Assembly: GCA_035235625.1 (NCBI GenBank)
Contig: CP141149.1
Span: 4,125,001 to 4,189,000, forward strand
Direction: 5' to 3'
Length of the DNA: 64,000 nt
Origin: Saururus chinensis
Lineage: Eukaryota; Streptophyta; Magnoliopsida; Piperales; Saururaceae
Part shown: positions 45,980 to 56,428 of the stretch, in pieces
How the letters are laid out: each line of letters opens with the position of its first letter
Numbering within the stretch: position 1 is the first letter of the stretch
The notes under the pieces: generated by a model
Told to the model about the DNA's origin: nothing
Seen by the model: the letters and a program-made list of their open reading frames with translations, nothing else
Databases searched by the model: none
Translations under genes and position numbers: made by a program

Positions 45980-48246
45980 TGTAATATCCCAGATTTTCCT
46001 ACGTTTTGAAACTTAAACACGTAAAAAATAGTATATTAACCCCTCAACCTTCTTAGTTAAATAGCTTCCTCAATATATAGAATTTATATTTGAAATCTAT
46101 GAAGTTAGTAAGAAGACGAAACGAGCTTCGAAACACCACCTAGAACTCTTGAAGTAGAATTTGGATGAGAGAGATGCGACTATTAAAAGTGGAACATGCC
46201 GCTCAGGATCTATTTACCCAAATCAGGCATGCAATTGGGACAATTAAGGAGCTTTGTGGGCTCAGTTATTTGCATTGATGGAAATTATTAAAATATAGTC
46301 AAGTAATCAACTTTGGATTAACTTCTAAGAGGATTAGGAACCTTTCCTAATCCCCATGATTGTAAAAAGGCCAACTAATAGGGGAGTTTTTAGCCTAGAA
46401 GGGAGAGGAGAGAGAAAGAGCAGCTTGAGAAGTTTCGGCAAGTCTGATCAATGACAGCCAAGAGGAGTGAGATCAAAGACTAGCTATGGATCAGCGACAA
46501 CCTAGCGCTTGAGGTAGGATCATTTAATAAACTCAAATCCCTTGTGAGATTATTAGGTTTTGATGTGTAATTGGATCAATTTCTTAGCTCGGGCATAAGT
46601 CCCCTATTGAAATATTAAGGATGGTGGCAAAGAGAATGGGAGTCGCTGCTCAACCACCATTTTTCGGTGGTAGGCTAGCTGCCATTGGTGGATGGCTATC
46701 CAATGCTCCTACTCCAGCAGATTTCTAGGCATCATACCATCGACAACCAAGCTTGTAATAGTTGGCCGACGAGGGGGAGGAAGCTACCACAAAAGTCGCC
46801 TTTCCCTTGCTTCGTTGACCATGGTAAACAGTTTAACAAGCCATTGAACAGTGGGCAAGGTGCGGCTCAGCCCTCTTTCTTTCTATCCTCCACCTATTTG
46901 TATCATTGAGGAGCTCTTGCAACCTCAAGCCAGCTGTTGGGGCTGCCACCAGCCTCCCTCATCCTCCTCCTTCCTCCGTGAAATAACAGAGAAGGGGAGG
47001 AGGAGGTGTGGGCTACCCCTTCGCCTTTCGGTGGCGGCTAGTGGTGCCCAACAGAGGCAAGCATAAGCATTTGTTGAGTGGAAGTGATGAAGACAACCCA
47101 CAAGTGGTTTGTCATCTCATTTAGCTTGGACCCGGCCTAGGTTCAGGTTGGTCCAATTTGAAAATAAAATAAAATGAATTGGTGAGTAAACTCATACCTG
47201 TTCAAAGGTTTAAAATGACATAAAAATTTGTAAAAATTTTCATTGGGCTAAGTGAGTGCCACATGTTTCTTGACTATGTTTCAGTGTAAGGAAAAATCTC
47301 AAAGGCTATAAAATGATCATTTTACCCTTGTAGTAGAACCATAGTGTAATATTTAAATACTGGACGGCTCTAGTTTAGGGGTCTATGAGTGGAGTTTAAA
47401 ATTTGTGAAAATCCCAATGAGAGGTGACTGTGTAACCTAAATTTAGACCAAACTAAATGATGAATAAAAATCCTAGTAAGTGGATATTGACCATTTTACC
47501 ACTATAGTTAAGGGTGAAATGTATAACGAACGAAGGTCTGTTTAAGGGGTTTAAAATAGAAAATTGTCACAGGTCCATAACATCAAGGAGTACTCCTGAC
47601 ATAAGTTTTAGACCCACTAGGATTTAAGGAAGCCCTAAACAAAATAATAAAAATACCCTTATGAGTAGACTGGCCCACATTTACATGAATAGAGATCAAC
47701 GACCCAATTTAGTGCCATAATTGAGTTTGGCCTTGATATTACAATTCATTTAGATCTGTGTGGGTGTGTGTTATTTATGCTTTCATTTGGTTTATTGTTT
47801 GCAATTGATGTTGTTATAGTAATTTATCACTAGCTTAAGATTAATGAAAGATTAATCATTGGGGTTAGATAGCTTTGGATTGAGGGAAAACACCTAATCA
47901 AGTTAACGACTAAAATGCCCTTAAGAGGGGTCTAAGACTAGTTCATACAATGAACAGGTGTTTGACCTAATGATTTGCCTTAGTTAATGAACCGATGGCC
48001 ATTTTGAGTCTTGACCCTAGTCTAAAAGGGACTGATAGGGTTTGACATAGTCATTCTAAATCCTTGCTTGTTTGTCGTGTACGGGTAAGGTTTAAGATAG
48101 TTTTTATGAGTCTTTAACTTTATTGATGAGTTGTTGATTTAGCTGTGTGGTTGCATCTCCCCATAGGAGGGAGCTCTACTCAACTGATCTATTCATGATC
48201 ATTTAGTATACATGCATTTGGATTAGCTGGCATCCTGCTTGGTTAG
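45980..48246 (+). mobile_element. Second gypsy-type LTR, 5' part
   Basis: TGTAATATCCCAGATTTTCC at 45980 is a characteristic gypsy LTR start. Further typical elements follow: a GAGGTAGGATC leader-like motif (46510-46520) and long non-coding AT-rich sequence. It is interrupted at 48246 by the chromovirus, which duplicated GTTAG here; the broken LTR resumes at 53590. Its far end was not identified. ORFs at 46685-47066 are not supported as genes. Confidence 0.45.
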
Positions 48247-48586
48247 TGTTGTGCACGATTGTGCACGATGATCAGACTCTCTTTTTATTACTTTACTGCA
48301 TTGAACTATTTAATTGTTATTGTAGTATTTTATTATCGTACTTGTTGGTTCAGTTAGTGGCCCGGGATAGCCGACCCACTAACTGGGTTATATTGTAAGA
48401 ACCGGACCGGTCTAGTTCAGCTGGTTCGGTTCCCTAGGAGGGTCGTCTCCTATATGGGGCGGCCTTGACTTTTGGTTGGAGTTTTATGCAAATTGAGATT
48501 CCCAGTTCCTCCCTTTTCTTCAGTACTTCTCCCCTTTCCCTATGCAATTCTCCTAGGTACCGATTGTGCCTGCATTGGGCACATCA
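48247..48586 (+). repeat. Chromovirus 5' LTR
   Basis: Runs TGTTGTGCACG to GGGCACATCA, 340 bp, followed directly by the primer-binding site. It carries a 10-bp tandem duplication absent from the 3' LTR. Confidence 0.95.
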
Positions 48587-48587
48587 T

Positions 48588-48599
48588 TGGTATCGGAGC
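48588..48599 (+). other. Primer-binding site (initiator Met-tRNA type)
   Basis: TGGTATCGGAGC directly after the LTR differs by one base from the usual plant Met-tRNA site TGGTATCAGAGC. Confidence 0.85.
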
Positions 48600-48727
48600 T
48601 TTTGCGATCCCCGGCCATGGCTTGTGGCAAATAGACTGTTGTGCAGGAGGCACCTTCAGAGAAGAAGGCACCATAGCCATTATCAGCGAACAGCCCGAAG
48701 GCCAATTCCACGGTCAACGATGCCAAG

Positions 48728-49707
48728 TTGTCAGAGATCCTCATGGTGGTGCAAGCCCTTACTGCAGACCTCGCCAGCATGAAGGTAAAGCAGGCCGCAC
48801 TGGAAGCGCGAGTCACTCCTATTCTGCATGTACCAGTCTCTGCTACTCCTAAGAAGGGCGGGCCCTCGCAGCCTCCAGAGCCGACCTTCCCTGACCCCCC
48901 AGTGCCGGCTGGCGTCAACATAGGAGTGCTGCCCTACCCTGCGCGCTATGGCGTTGGCCAGCCAGCGTTGGGAGGAAGACGCCAGACCTGGGACATGTGA
49001 GGCATGCCAGGTGTTCGTGAAAATGCTCCTATGATGCCGCCCCATCCTAACCAGTTCCAGGACGCTGAAGAGGAGTGACACGAGTTTCCTAGGCATGGTG
49101 GGGGACAACGAGGGGGCACTAAACCTCGCCTTGCTCGCCTGCAGTTCCCTCGCTACAATGGGGATGATGATCCGGTGGAGTGGTTGTATAAGGCTGAAAT
49201 TTTTTTCGCCTACCAAGGAACTAATTCAAAGGCTGAGCGCTTGCGCATTGCAGCCTTCCACCTTGATGGCGATGCATCTATGTGGTTCCAGAGCTTTGAG
49301 AAGGAGGATCGCTACCCTACATGGGCGGCCTTTCCGACAAACTCTACATTCAGTTTGGGCCTAATGAGTTCCAGGATTTTAATGAGATGCTATCATCCCT
49401 GCGCCAGACTACCACCATCCGTGCCTACTACACTGAATTCATGAAGGTGGTCAATCGGCTGCCCAATTGGTCGGTGGCCGCCTTGGTGGGTACCTTCAAG
49501 CGCGGCCTCAAGCCCAAAATTTCAGAAGAGATGCGGCACTTTCCATGTGCCAACATGCGGGATGTGGTGCGCCACGCTCACATCGAAGAGGAAAAATTGG
49601 CCAAACAGCGTAGGGGAGGGCGGCTTGGGCCATTGGCTCGATCTATTCCTAGCACCAATCCCTTGCCCACGCCTCCCAGCAGTTCTACAACTGGCCGCCC
49701 CTACTAG
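48728..49707 (+). pseudogene. Chromovirus gag remnant
   Basis: The capsid region is recognised by VEWLYKAEIFFAYQGT, LDGDASMWFQSFE, and QFGPNEFQDFNEML further on. The first frame has TGA stops at 48998 and about 49076, both explained by CGA-to-TGA type changes, and shifts frame near 49330. The frame then stays open to TAG at 49705-49707 just after a proline/serine-rich linker. Confidence 0.85.
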
Positions 49708-49773
49708 CCACCCACTCCTGCAGGTCTGATTTATGACGTCTGACACTGGCTCAAATGGAGGAACATCATTCGA

Positions 49774-50350
49774 AGGGGTTATGCTTTTGATGTGACGAGA
49801 AATTTGTGCCCGGGCACTGCTGTTCTGTTAAGGGCAGTCTTCTGGTGGAAGAGATTGACGACGGGGAAGAGGGTTCCGATGGCTCTGCCTCGTCCACAAT
49901 TGAAGAGCTCTTACCTGAGATATTAGTGCATGGGTTTTCAGGGGCCTTTACTCCTCGCACGATGCGCGTCCAGGGGTTCCTCAAGCGCCAACAGGTAGCT
50001 ATCCTGATCAACAGTGGTTCTACTCACAATTTTATTAATGACAAGGTCACCCATAGACTTGGTTGTTTTGTACTGATTGGAGATGGCAAGCACCTCCGAA
50101 GCAATGGGGTGTGTGCGTAGGTCACTTTGTCTATACAGGGCCACTCATTCATCACCGATCTCTTCCTGTTACCTACAAAAGGGGCGGACGTTGTGTTAGG
50201 CATGCAGTGGCTACAGGAGATAGGCGACGTCGTTTGGAACTTTCGGGAGATGTGGATGGACTTTGAGCTTCAGGGGCAACGTGTTCGGTTGGAAGGCTCT
50301 AGGCCGGGCACTCTTCTCTCTGCCCTTCCTTTGAGCACTTTGTTCCAGTT
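49774..50350 (+). pseudogene. Chromovirus zinc knuckle and protease remnant
   Basis: A CF-stop-CDEKFVPGHCC stretch is the zinc knuckle with TGA in its middle. The protease follows with ILINSGSTHNFI. The family motif has Asp before Ser-Gly, but here the codon is AAC (50010-50012), a single G-to-A change that removes the catalytic Asp. A TAG interrupts the frame at 50118-50120, after which it continues with ADVVLGMQWLQ. Confidence 0.8.
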
Positions 50351-50642
50351 CGCCCCCCAAGGGCTCCTGCTGCGCAGCGTGCCGCCCTTGAGGTGTCTAA
50401 GGATAGCTTCCGGCCGACCTCCAGGAGTTATTGACAGATCACCAGGACTTATTTGCTGAGCCGCAAGGTCTTCCTCCTGCCCATTCGCATAATCATCAAA
50501 TTCCTATCACACCTGGAACCGCCCCAACCAATGTGCGTCCTTATCGGTACCCACATATCCAGAAGCAGAGATCGAGTGGCTGGTGGCAGATATGCTTTAG
50601 GCCGGGATCATCAGGCCCAATACAAGTTCGTACTCGTCGCCG

Positions 50643-51770
50643 GTGTTACTCGTGAGGAAGAAGGATGGTACATGGCATTTCTGTGTTGACTACCGCGCCC
50701 TCAATGTCTTCACTGTGAAAGACAAGTACCCAATTCTGGTGATTGAGGAGTTGCTCGATGAGTTGATAGGCGCTACAGTATTTAGTAAGCTCGACCTGCG
50801 TTCGGGCTATCATCAGATCCGCATGAATGCCGCCAATGTGCACAAGACTACCTTCCGGACTCACGACGGCCATTTCGAGTTCCTAGTTATGCCGTTTGGA
50901 TTGACTAATGCCCCCTCCACATTTCAATGCCTCATGAACGACCTCTTCCAACCCTTCTTGCGCCGTTATATATTGGTATTCTTTGATGATATTCTGGTCT
51001 ATAGCAGGTCCTGGACAGAGCACTTGGCATACCTCAGGTCGGTCTTCTCTATTTTACGTGCCAATTCCTTCTTTCTTAAACATTCGAAGTGCTCTTTTGG
51101 CAGCCAGCAGGTGGATTACTTGGGTCACATTATTTCGGGGAATGGTGTCACCACTGACCCAGCCATGGTGGCTGCCATGCTGTCTTGGCCTATCCCCAAA
51201 TGTGTTTGGGTGCTCCGTGGTTTTCTAGGCCTCACTGGGTACTATCAGTGGTTCATCAGTCGATATGGGGAGTTGGCTCGACCTCTGACAGCGCTGCTCA
51301 AACGGGGCGCATTTGCTTGGACTACGGATGCCCAGGAAGCCTTTGAGGGGCTGAAGCAAGCCATGGCTTCTACCCCAGTCTTGATTCTTCCTGATTTCAG
51401 CCGTCCATTTGTGGTCGAGACGGACGCCTCGGACGCGGGACTGGGGGCGGTTCTGTTACAGGATGAGTGTCCCATCGCCTATTTCAGCAAGGCTCTGGCG
51501 GGCGATCTTTGTCCCTATCCGTATATGAGAAGGAAATGCTAGCCATCATCCATGCGGTTACCAAGTGGCGGCCGTACCTATTGGGTCGTCGGTTCCTGAT
51601 TCGCATTGACCATCAGCCACTGAAGTATTTCCTTGAACAGCGAGTGTCCACTCCATCTCAGTAGTAGTGGGTCAGTAAACTTCTGGGTTATGATTATGAA
51701 GTTGTTTATAAGAAGGGGTCAGAGAACACAGTGGTTGACGCTCTCTCTCGCATACCTACCCCAGGTTCGT
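50643..51770 (+). pseudogene. Chromovirus reverse transcriptase and RNase H remnant
   Basis: The longest intact piece of the element (about 300 codons). Reverse transcriptase motifs are [33 protein letters not shown], the FFDDILVYS active site (YVDD box), and VDYLGHIIS. RNase H begins [15 protein letters not shown], shifts frame near 51505-51520, continues with [12 protein letters not shown] and WRPYLLGRRF, meets a stop at 51663-51665, and ends with VDALSRIP. The region before it (50350-50640) changes frame twice. Confidence 0.9.
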
Positions 51771-51931
51771 GCTTGACCTTCTCCATGCTATCATGTCCTT
51801 TTATTGAGGAGTTGAAGCAGGCCTACCGTAGTGATGCTTCGATGCAGGCTTTGATTGTTGCCCTCCAGATTGATCCTGCAGCCCGTCCATTTTACACTTG
51901 GCAGGATGATCTCTTGTTTTGGAAGGATTAG

Positions 51932-52660
51932 TTGTGGGTTCATGATGTCGCTGATCTTCGCCGCCGCATTATATTGCATTTCCATGATTCTCCAGTGGCC
52001 GGTCATGAGGGGACTTTCCACACCTATAAGAGGGTCAGCCAGAGTTTCTTATGGTTGGGGGTTCATCGGGTTGTGCATGAGTATGTGACCGCTTGTGATA
52101 TTTGTCAGTGCACTAAGGCAGCTACCACTTCTCCTGCAGGGTTTCTCCAACCCCTGCCCATTCTTGATAAAGTTTGGGAGGATATATCGATGGACTTTGT
52201 GGTGGCCTTGCCGCTGGTGCAGGGTAAGTCGGTGATAATGGTGGTGGTCGACTGTCTATCTAAGTATGCTCATTTCTGTGCATTGGGACATCCTTTCACT
52301 GCTAAGACTGTGGCTGACCTGTATGTCCGGGAGGTGGCGAAGCTTCATGGTATGCTGTGCACCATTGTTTCTGATCGTGATCGTATCTTCCTTTCTCAGT
52401 TTTGGCAGGAGTTCTTTGCTTTACAGGGTACGTCCCTTCATATGAGCACTGCTTATCACCCGCAGACGGATGGGCAAATGGAAGTGGTTAATCGTTGTCT
52501 GGAGCAATACCTGCGGTGTTTTATGACGACGCAGCCTCGCCGTTGGCTTCAGCTTCTTCCATGGGCGGAGTGGTCCTATAACATTGCCTATCACACGCGT
52601 GCGGGCTTCACTCCTTTTGAGGTGCTGTATGGCCGACCCCCCCTACTATTTTGTCTTATG
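51932..52660 (+). pseudogene. Chromovirus integrase remnant
   Basis: The HHCC zinc-binding domain is seen as HFHDSPVAGHEG followed by CDICQCTKA. The catalytic core has Asp in SMDFVVALP, Asp in VSDRDRIF and Glu in GQMEVVNRC, so the D,D,E triad is intact. The frame breaks near 52640, after FEVLYGRPP. A stop (TAG, about 51929-51931) separates it from RNase H. Confidence 0.9.
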
Positions 52661-52805
52661 TCCCTCATTGCTCTTCTGTGGCTGAGGTGGATTATATGCT
52701 CCAAACTCGCGATGCAGTCTTGCATCAGTTGAAGATGAATTTGGCTGAGGCTCAAAACCGGATGAAAAACTCTATGATGGCCGCCGTACTGATCGGGAGT
52801 TCCAA

Positions 52806-53243
52806 GTGGGTGACTTGGTTTATGTCTCTGTTTTACCACAGCGCCAAACTTCTTTGTTTCAGCCCGAGCATTCCAAGCTCGCCCCCCGGTTCCATGGTCC
52901 TTATCCTGTGGTGGCGCACATTGGTTTGGTTGCCTACTGCCTCACCTTGCTGCCTAACTCCTTGGTTCATCCTATGTTCCATGTGTCCCGTCTTTGCCGG
53001 TTTGTGGGTGACCGGATGTTGGCTGTGGATGCTCCACCTCAGCCTTTGATGGGTCATGTTCCGCCCTCCGACCCGGCCCCTGCGTCTGTGCTTGAGAAGA
53101 GGCGGGTTCGTCCTTCGGGTCACATTGTTACTGAGGTTCTGGTTTCATGGCGGGGTCAGCCATTGGAGGATGCTACATGGATGTCTAAGCACGATTTCTT
53201 GGCTCGTTATCCAACATGGTCGCCTTGCGGACAAGGCGACTAG
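52806..53243 (+). pseudogene. Chromovirus GPY module and chromodomain-like end
   Basis: The reading MGDLVYVSV..., KLAPRFHGPYPVV and VHPMFHVSRL matches the GPY/F end of gypsy integrases. The tail VLVSWRGQPLEDATW is the core of a chromodomain, which targets such elements to marked chromatin. The frame stops at TAG 53241-53243, just before the polypurine tract. Confidence 0.8.
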
Positions 53244-53259
53244 CGAAAGCGTGGTGGAG

Positions 53260-53589
53260 TGTTGTGCATGATGATCAGACTCTCTTTTTATTACTTTACT
53301 GCATTGAACTATTTAATTATTATTGTAATATTTTATTATCGTACTTGTTGGTTTAGTTAGTGGCCCGGGATAGCCGACCCACTAATTGGGTTATATTGTA
53401 AGAACCGGACCGGTCTGGTTCAGCTGGTTTGGTTCCCTAGGAGGGTCGTCTCCTATATGGGGCGGCCTTGACTTTTGGTTGGAGTTTTATGCAAATTGAG
53501 ATTCCCAGTTCCTCCCCTTTCTTCAATACTTATCCCCTTTCCCTGCGCAATTCTCCTAGGTACTGATCGTGCCTGCATCGGGCACATCA
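53260..53589 (+). repeat. Chromovirus 3' LTR
   Basis: 330 bp, TGTTGTGCATG to GGGCACATCA, followed by the target duplication GTTAG. Confidence 0.95.
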
Positions 53590-53759
53590 GTTAGCTTCTA
53601 CTATTACTTTTGTTCATGTGCAATTGTTGGTTATTCCCTTCCACTCCAATTAGGTCCTTAGGGGCTAGGTTAGGTTAGGGTACTTACTGGTGGATTCTAA
53701 GGCTGCACTATGGATACTTCCCTTTGTGGGTGGTCTATAGTGGTTGTATCATTTGTCAC

Positions 53760-56428
53760 TTAGGTTAACATTTGATAAGTCTATCTGTCTTTGGGATTGG
53801 ACGCAAATATTAATTATTGAACAAATGTCAGAGAGATAATAAATAAAATTACCTAGTATTGCTTGTTTAAATATTCTGATATTTACAAATATAAATAGAT
53901 TGGTAATTACATGCCTAAAGTTATCTACCTTTAAGTAAGATAACATTTATACATGCCAAATGACCTTGTAGCATTGTCTTTATTGCACAACCAGTTTCCT
54001 AAAGGAATTTTAATCTTGCAAGGTACATTGCATCACATGGATGCCGAGTATATGAGTATATCCAATACGTTGGCTAAAAAATAATCACAAACAATAACAA
54101 TATAACAACATTTCAAACATCATAAATAATAATTATGAACATATTCAAGTCAAAATAAAGAATCACTATAACATTGTGGTAAACTAAGGAGTCCCATTAC
54201 CCTCACTAAGATGCATACCACATAAGGTCTCTAAGACACCATCACAAGATTATGATATACCATAACTTGACTTTAGACTTTTCCTGATTCTTCCCAACTC
54301 TATCCACGCCGTGAAGCAAAGGCCCATAAGGGCTCATAACCTAAGTGCCCAAGGCCTCGAATTCCATGATTATCAATATCCCTTGTATTAATTATGCTAT
54401 GCTAGACCATTTACGTTTTATACTATGATCTATTCAAACCTAACTCCTAGGCTAGGGGAGCGACTCCAGAAACAAACTCTCACTTTTTGAGAACTGGAAG
54501 ACCATGATCAATTATATACTATACCTTTCTTCTATGTTACTAAAACAATTAACTTTCAGAGTCAACCAGATAATAAGATCCCTTTGTCCTCAAGATTACT
54601 CCAGAAGTCTCAATTAGTGTTCTCATTATAACATTCTACCCTTCTCGACATGTGGAGGAACCCACCCTTTTAGTATTGAAAACCCTGCCCTTTTAGATGA
54701 AAAATTGATTCATTCAAATCCCCAATATCGCTAATCCAAAAGATTGTAGAATACCATGATCAATCATGACTAATCAAAGTGAAACATGATTCATGCTAAT
54801 CACACAGTTTATCAAACAATTTTCATGATGCATGCGACATGATTTATACATGAATAGTATTTAATGCATGCGAGCATGAGTATTCATACTAATAAACAGT
54901 TCTATCATGCATGAGACATGGTTCATGTGTGGCTAATATGGTAAGTAATCATAAGTGTAAGTAAACATAAGTAATGTTCATAAATGATCTATAGTACAAA
55001 GGGCATAGTCCATATATGAATAACATCACATGCATGCAGGCATATGTACTTTAACCTGACAGTACTTTATTGATCACATGTATGAGGCATAGTGAAACCA
55101 TCAAAATCTGGTTAAAAAATAAGAATATATGTCAAAATCCACTTGGGCGATTGATAGGGAAGCAAGGATGATCAATTGACTCTTATGGCAGCAATAACTT
55201 TTGCAAATCGATCAGGCCTTCAGGGCGATCAATTGGTTGGCCGATCAATCAACCTAATAGAGCATTCGATCGGTCTGCCTTAAATATGAAGATGATACAT
55301 TTTCCGTTCAATCAGCCCTTAGGGGCAATCAATTGGGCATGCACATAAACCTGAAAAATAGCAATTTTTCAGCTAAAGCAAGTCCAATCATCCATCAAAT
55401 ATCATAAACCTTTAAATAAACATCATCTAAGCTTTAGATAGGATAAATCTAACATAACCCATACACATGCATGCCAAAAATATCATCAAAATACATATCC
55501 AAGGATATATAAGCTTTAGATAGGAAAGATCCAACATAACCCATACACATGCATGTCAAAAATATCATCAAAATACATATCTAAGAAGATCTAAGCTTAC
55601 ACACCCATTATACATCAAGAACATGATCTAACACACTATCCATGGTATTAATGTAAGAAAAACTTCATAAAAAAATCACTTACCTCAAATCAATAGATAA
55701 TGTCTTCAATCTGTTCTCAAAATAAAAGGATCCCTAACCGATAAATTATGTCCCATTAGCCCTAAGTAAAACTACACCCTTCTACCAAATAGAGACTTAA
55801 AACCACTAGTAGCAAGACAAATCAAGTCTTTCTTTGTGTCCAAACATGAAACACAAGAATAGGAACAAGAAACAAGGATCTAGAGCTCTAAAATATAGGT
55901 AAAAGAAAAAAACTTTGAAGAGTAGTGAACATGGAATCAAATGCACGCAAGTAGAACATGTGAATCACTGTAAATGCATAAGAATTATTAAAGTGGAGTT
56001 GCATGACTCACCTTGGATGAAGCTAGAATACATGCAATCCCATCTAGAGAGAAGCTAAAGCACATGCAACTTTGGAATCTCAACCACTCCAAAGGAATGT
56101 GGAGGCCAAGTTAACTATTTATAATAGTGAATGGGTAAGTGCGCTTGCAAGGGCCCAATTGAGGAACAAATGAAACCTATCTTTAGAATTGGGCTAAAAT
56201 GAATTTGTGAAGGTCCAAGCCCATATAATTTTGCAAATGAAGGTCGAGGGCCCAAGAAATTGGCGCATCGATGAGGATGGTCGTGGGTCCTAGGGTGGGG
56301 CCTACTTCCTTAATACAAGGAAATATATAAAAATTGCAACAATTCATGTGGTTATAATGTAGTTTATGCTAGGCATTAATGTACTCTATGAGTATTGCCA
56401 CCTCACAACTAGGAGAATGGGTCTATCA
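53760..56428 (-). mobile_element. LTR-like region in minus orientation
   Basis: Read on the minus strand, a gypsy LTR-style start TGTGATAGACCCATTCTCC lies at 56428-56410, a TATA-like ATTATAAATAGTTAAC at about 56130-56115, and a leader motif TTGAGGTAAGTGATTTTT at about 55689-55672. The remainder is AT-rich with many CATGATTTAT/GCATGCGACATG variants and a run of GATCAATTGG-type motifs (55145-55340). No ORF is supported. The left end is not defined, so the start given is only where clear plus-oriented LTR sequence stops. Confidence 0.35.

Larger units (their letters stand above)
48247..53589 (+). mobile_element. Complete but decayed Ty3/gypsy chromovirus
   Basis: LTRs at 48247-48586 and 53260-53589 flank, in order, a primer-binding site, gag, zinc knuckle, protease, reverse transcriptase, RNase H, integrase, GPY module and chromodomain-like end, then a polypurine tract (GTGGTGGAG). 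An exact 5-bp duplication, GTTAG, flanks it (48242-48246 and 53590-53594), so insertion boundaries are certain. The LTRs differ at about 15 of 330 positions plus one 10-bp duplication (TGTGCACGAT) in the left LTR, so insertion is old by retrotransposon standards. Stops and frameshifts in gag, around the protease, before the reverse transcriptase and in RNase H mean it cannot make a polyprotein. Confidence 0.95.

Noticed and set aside
48465-48852. ORFs on both strands at the 5' end of the chromovirus
   Set aside because: They start inside the LTR and run through the primer-binding site; the gag frame is a different one beginning at about 48728.
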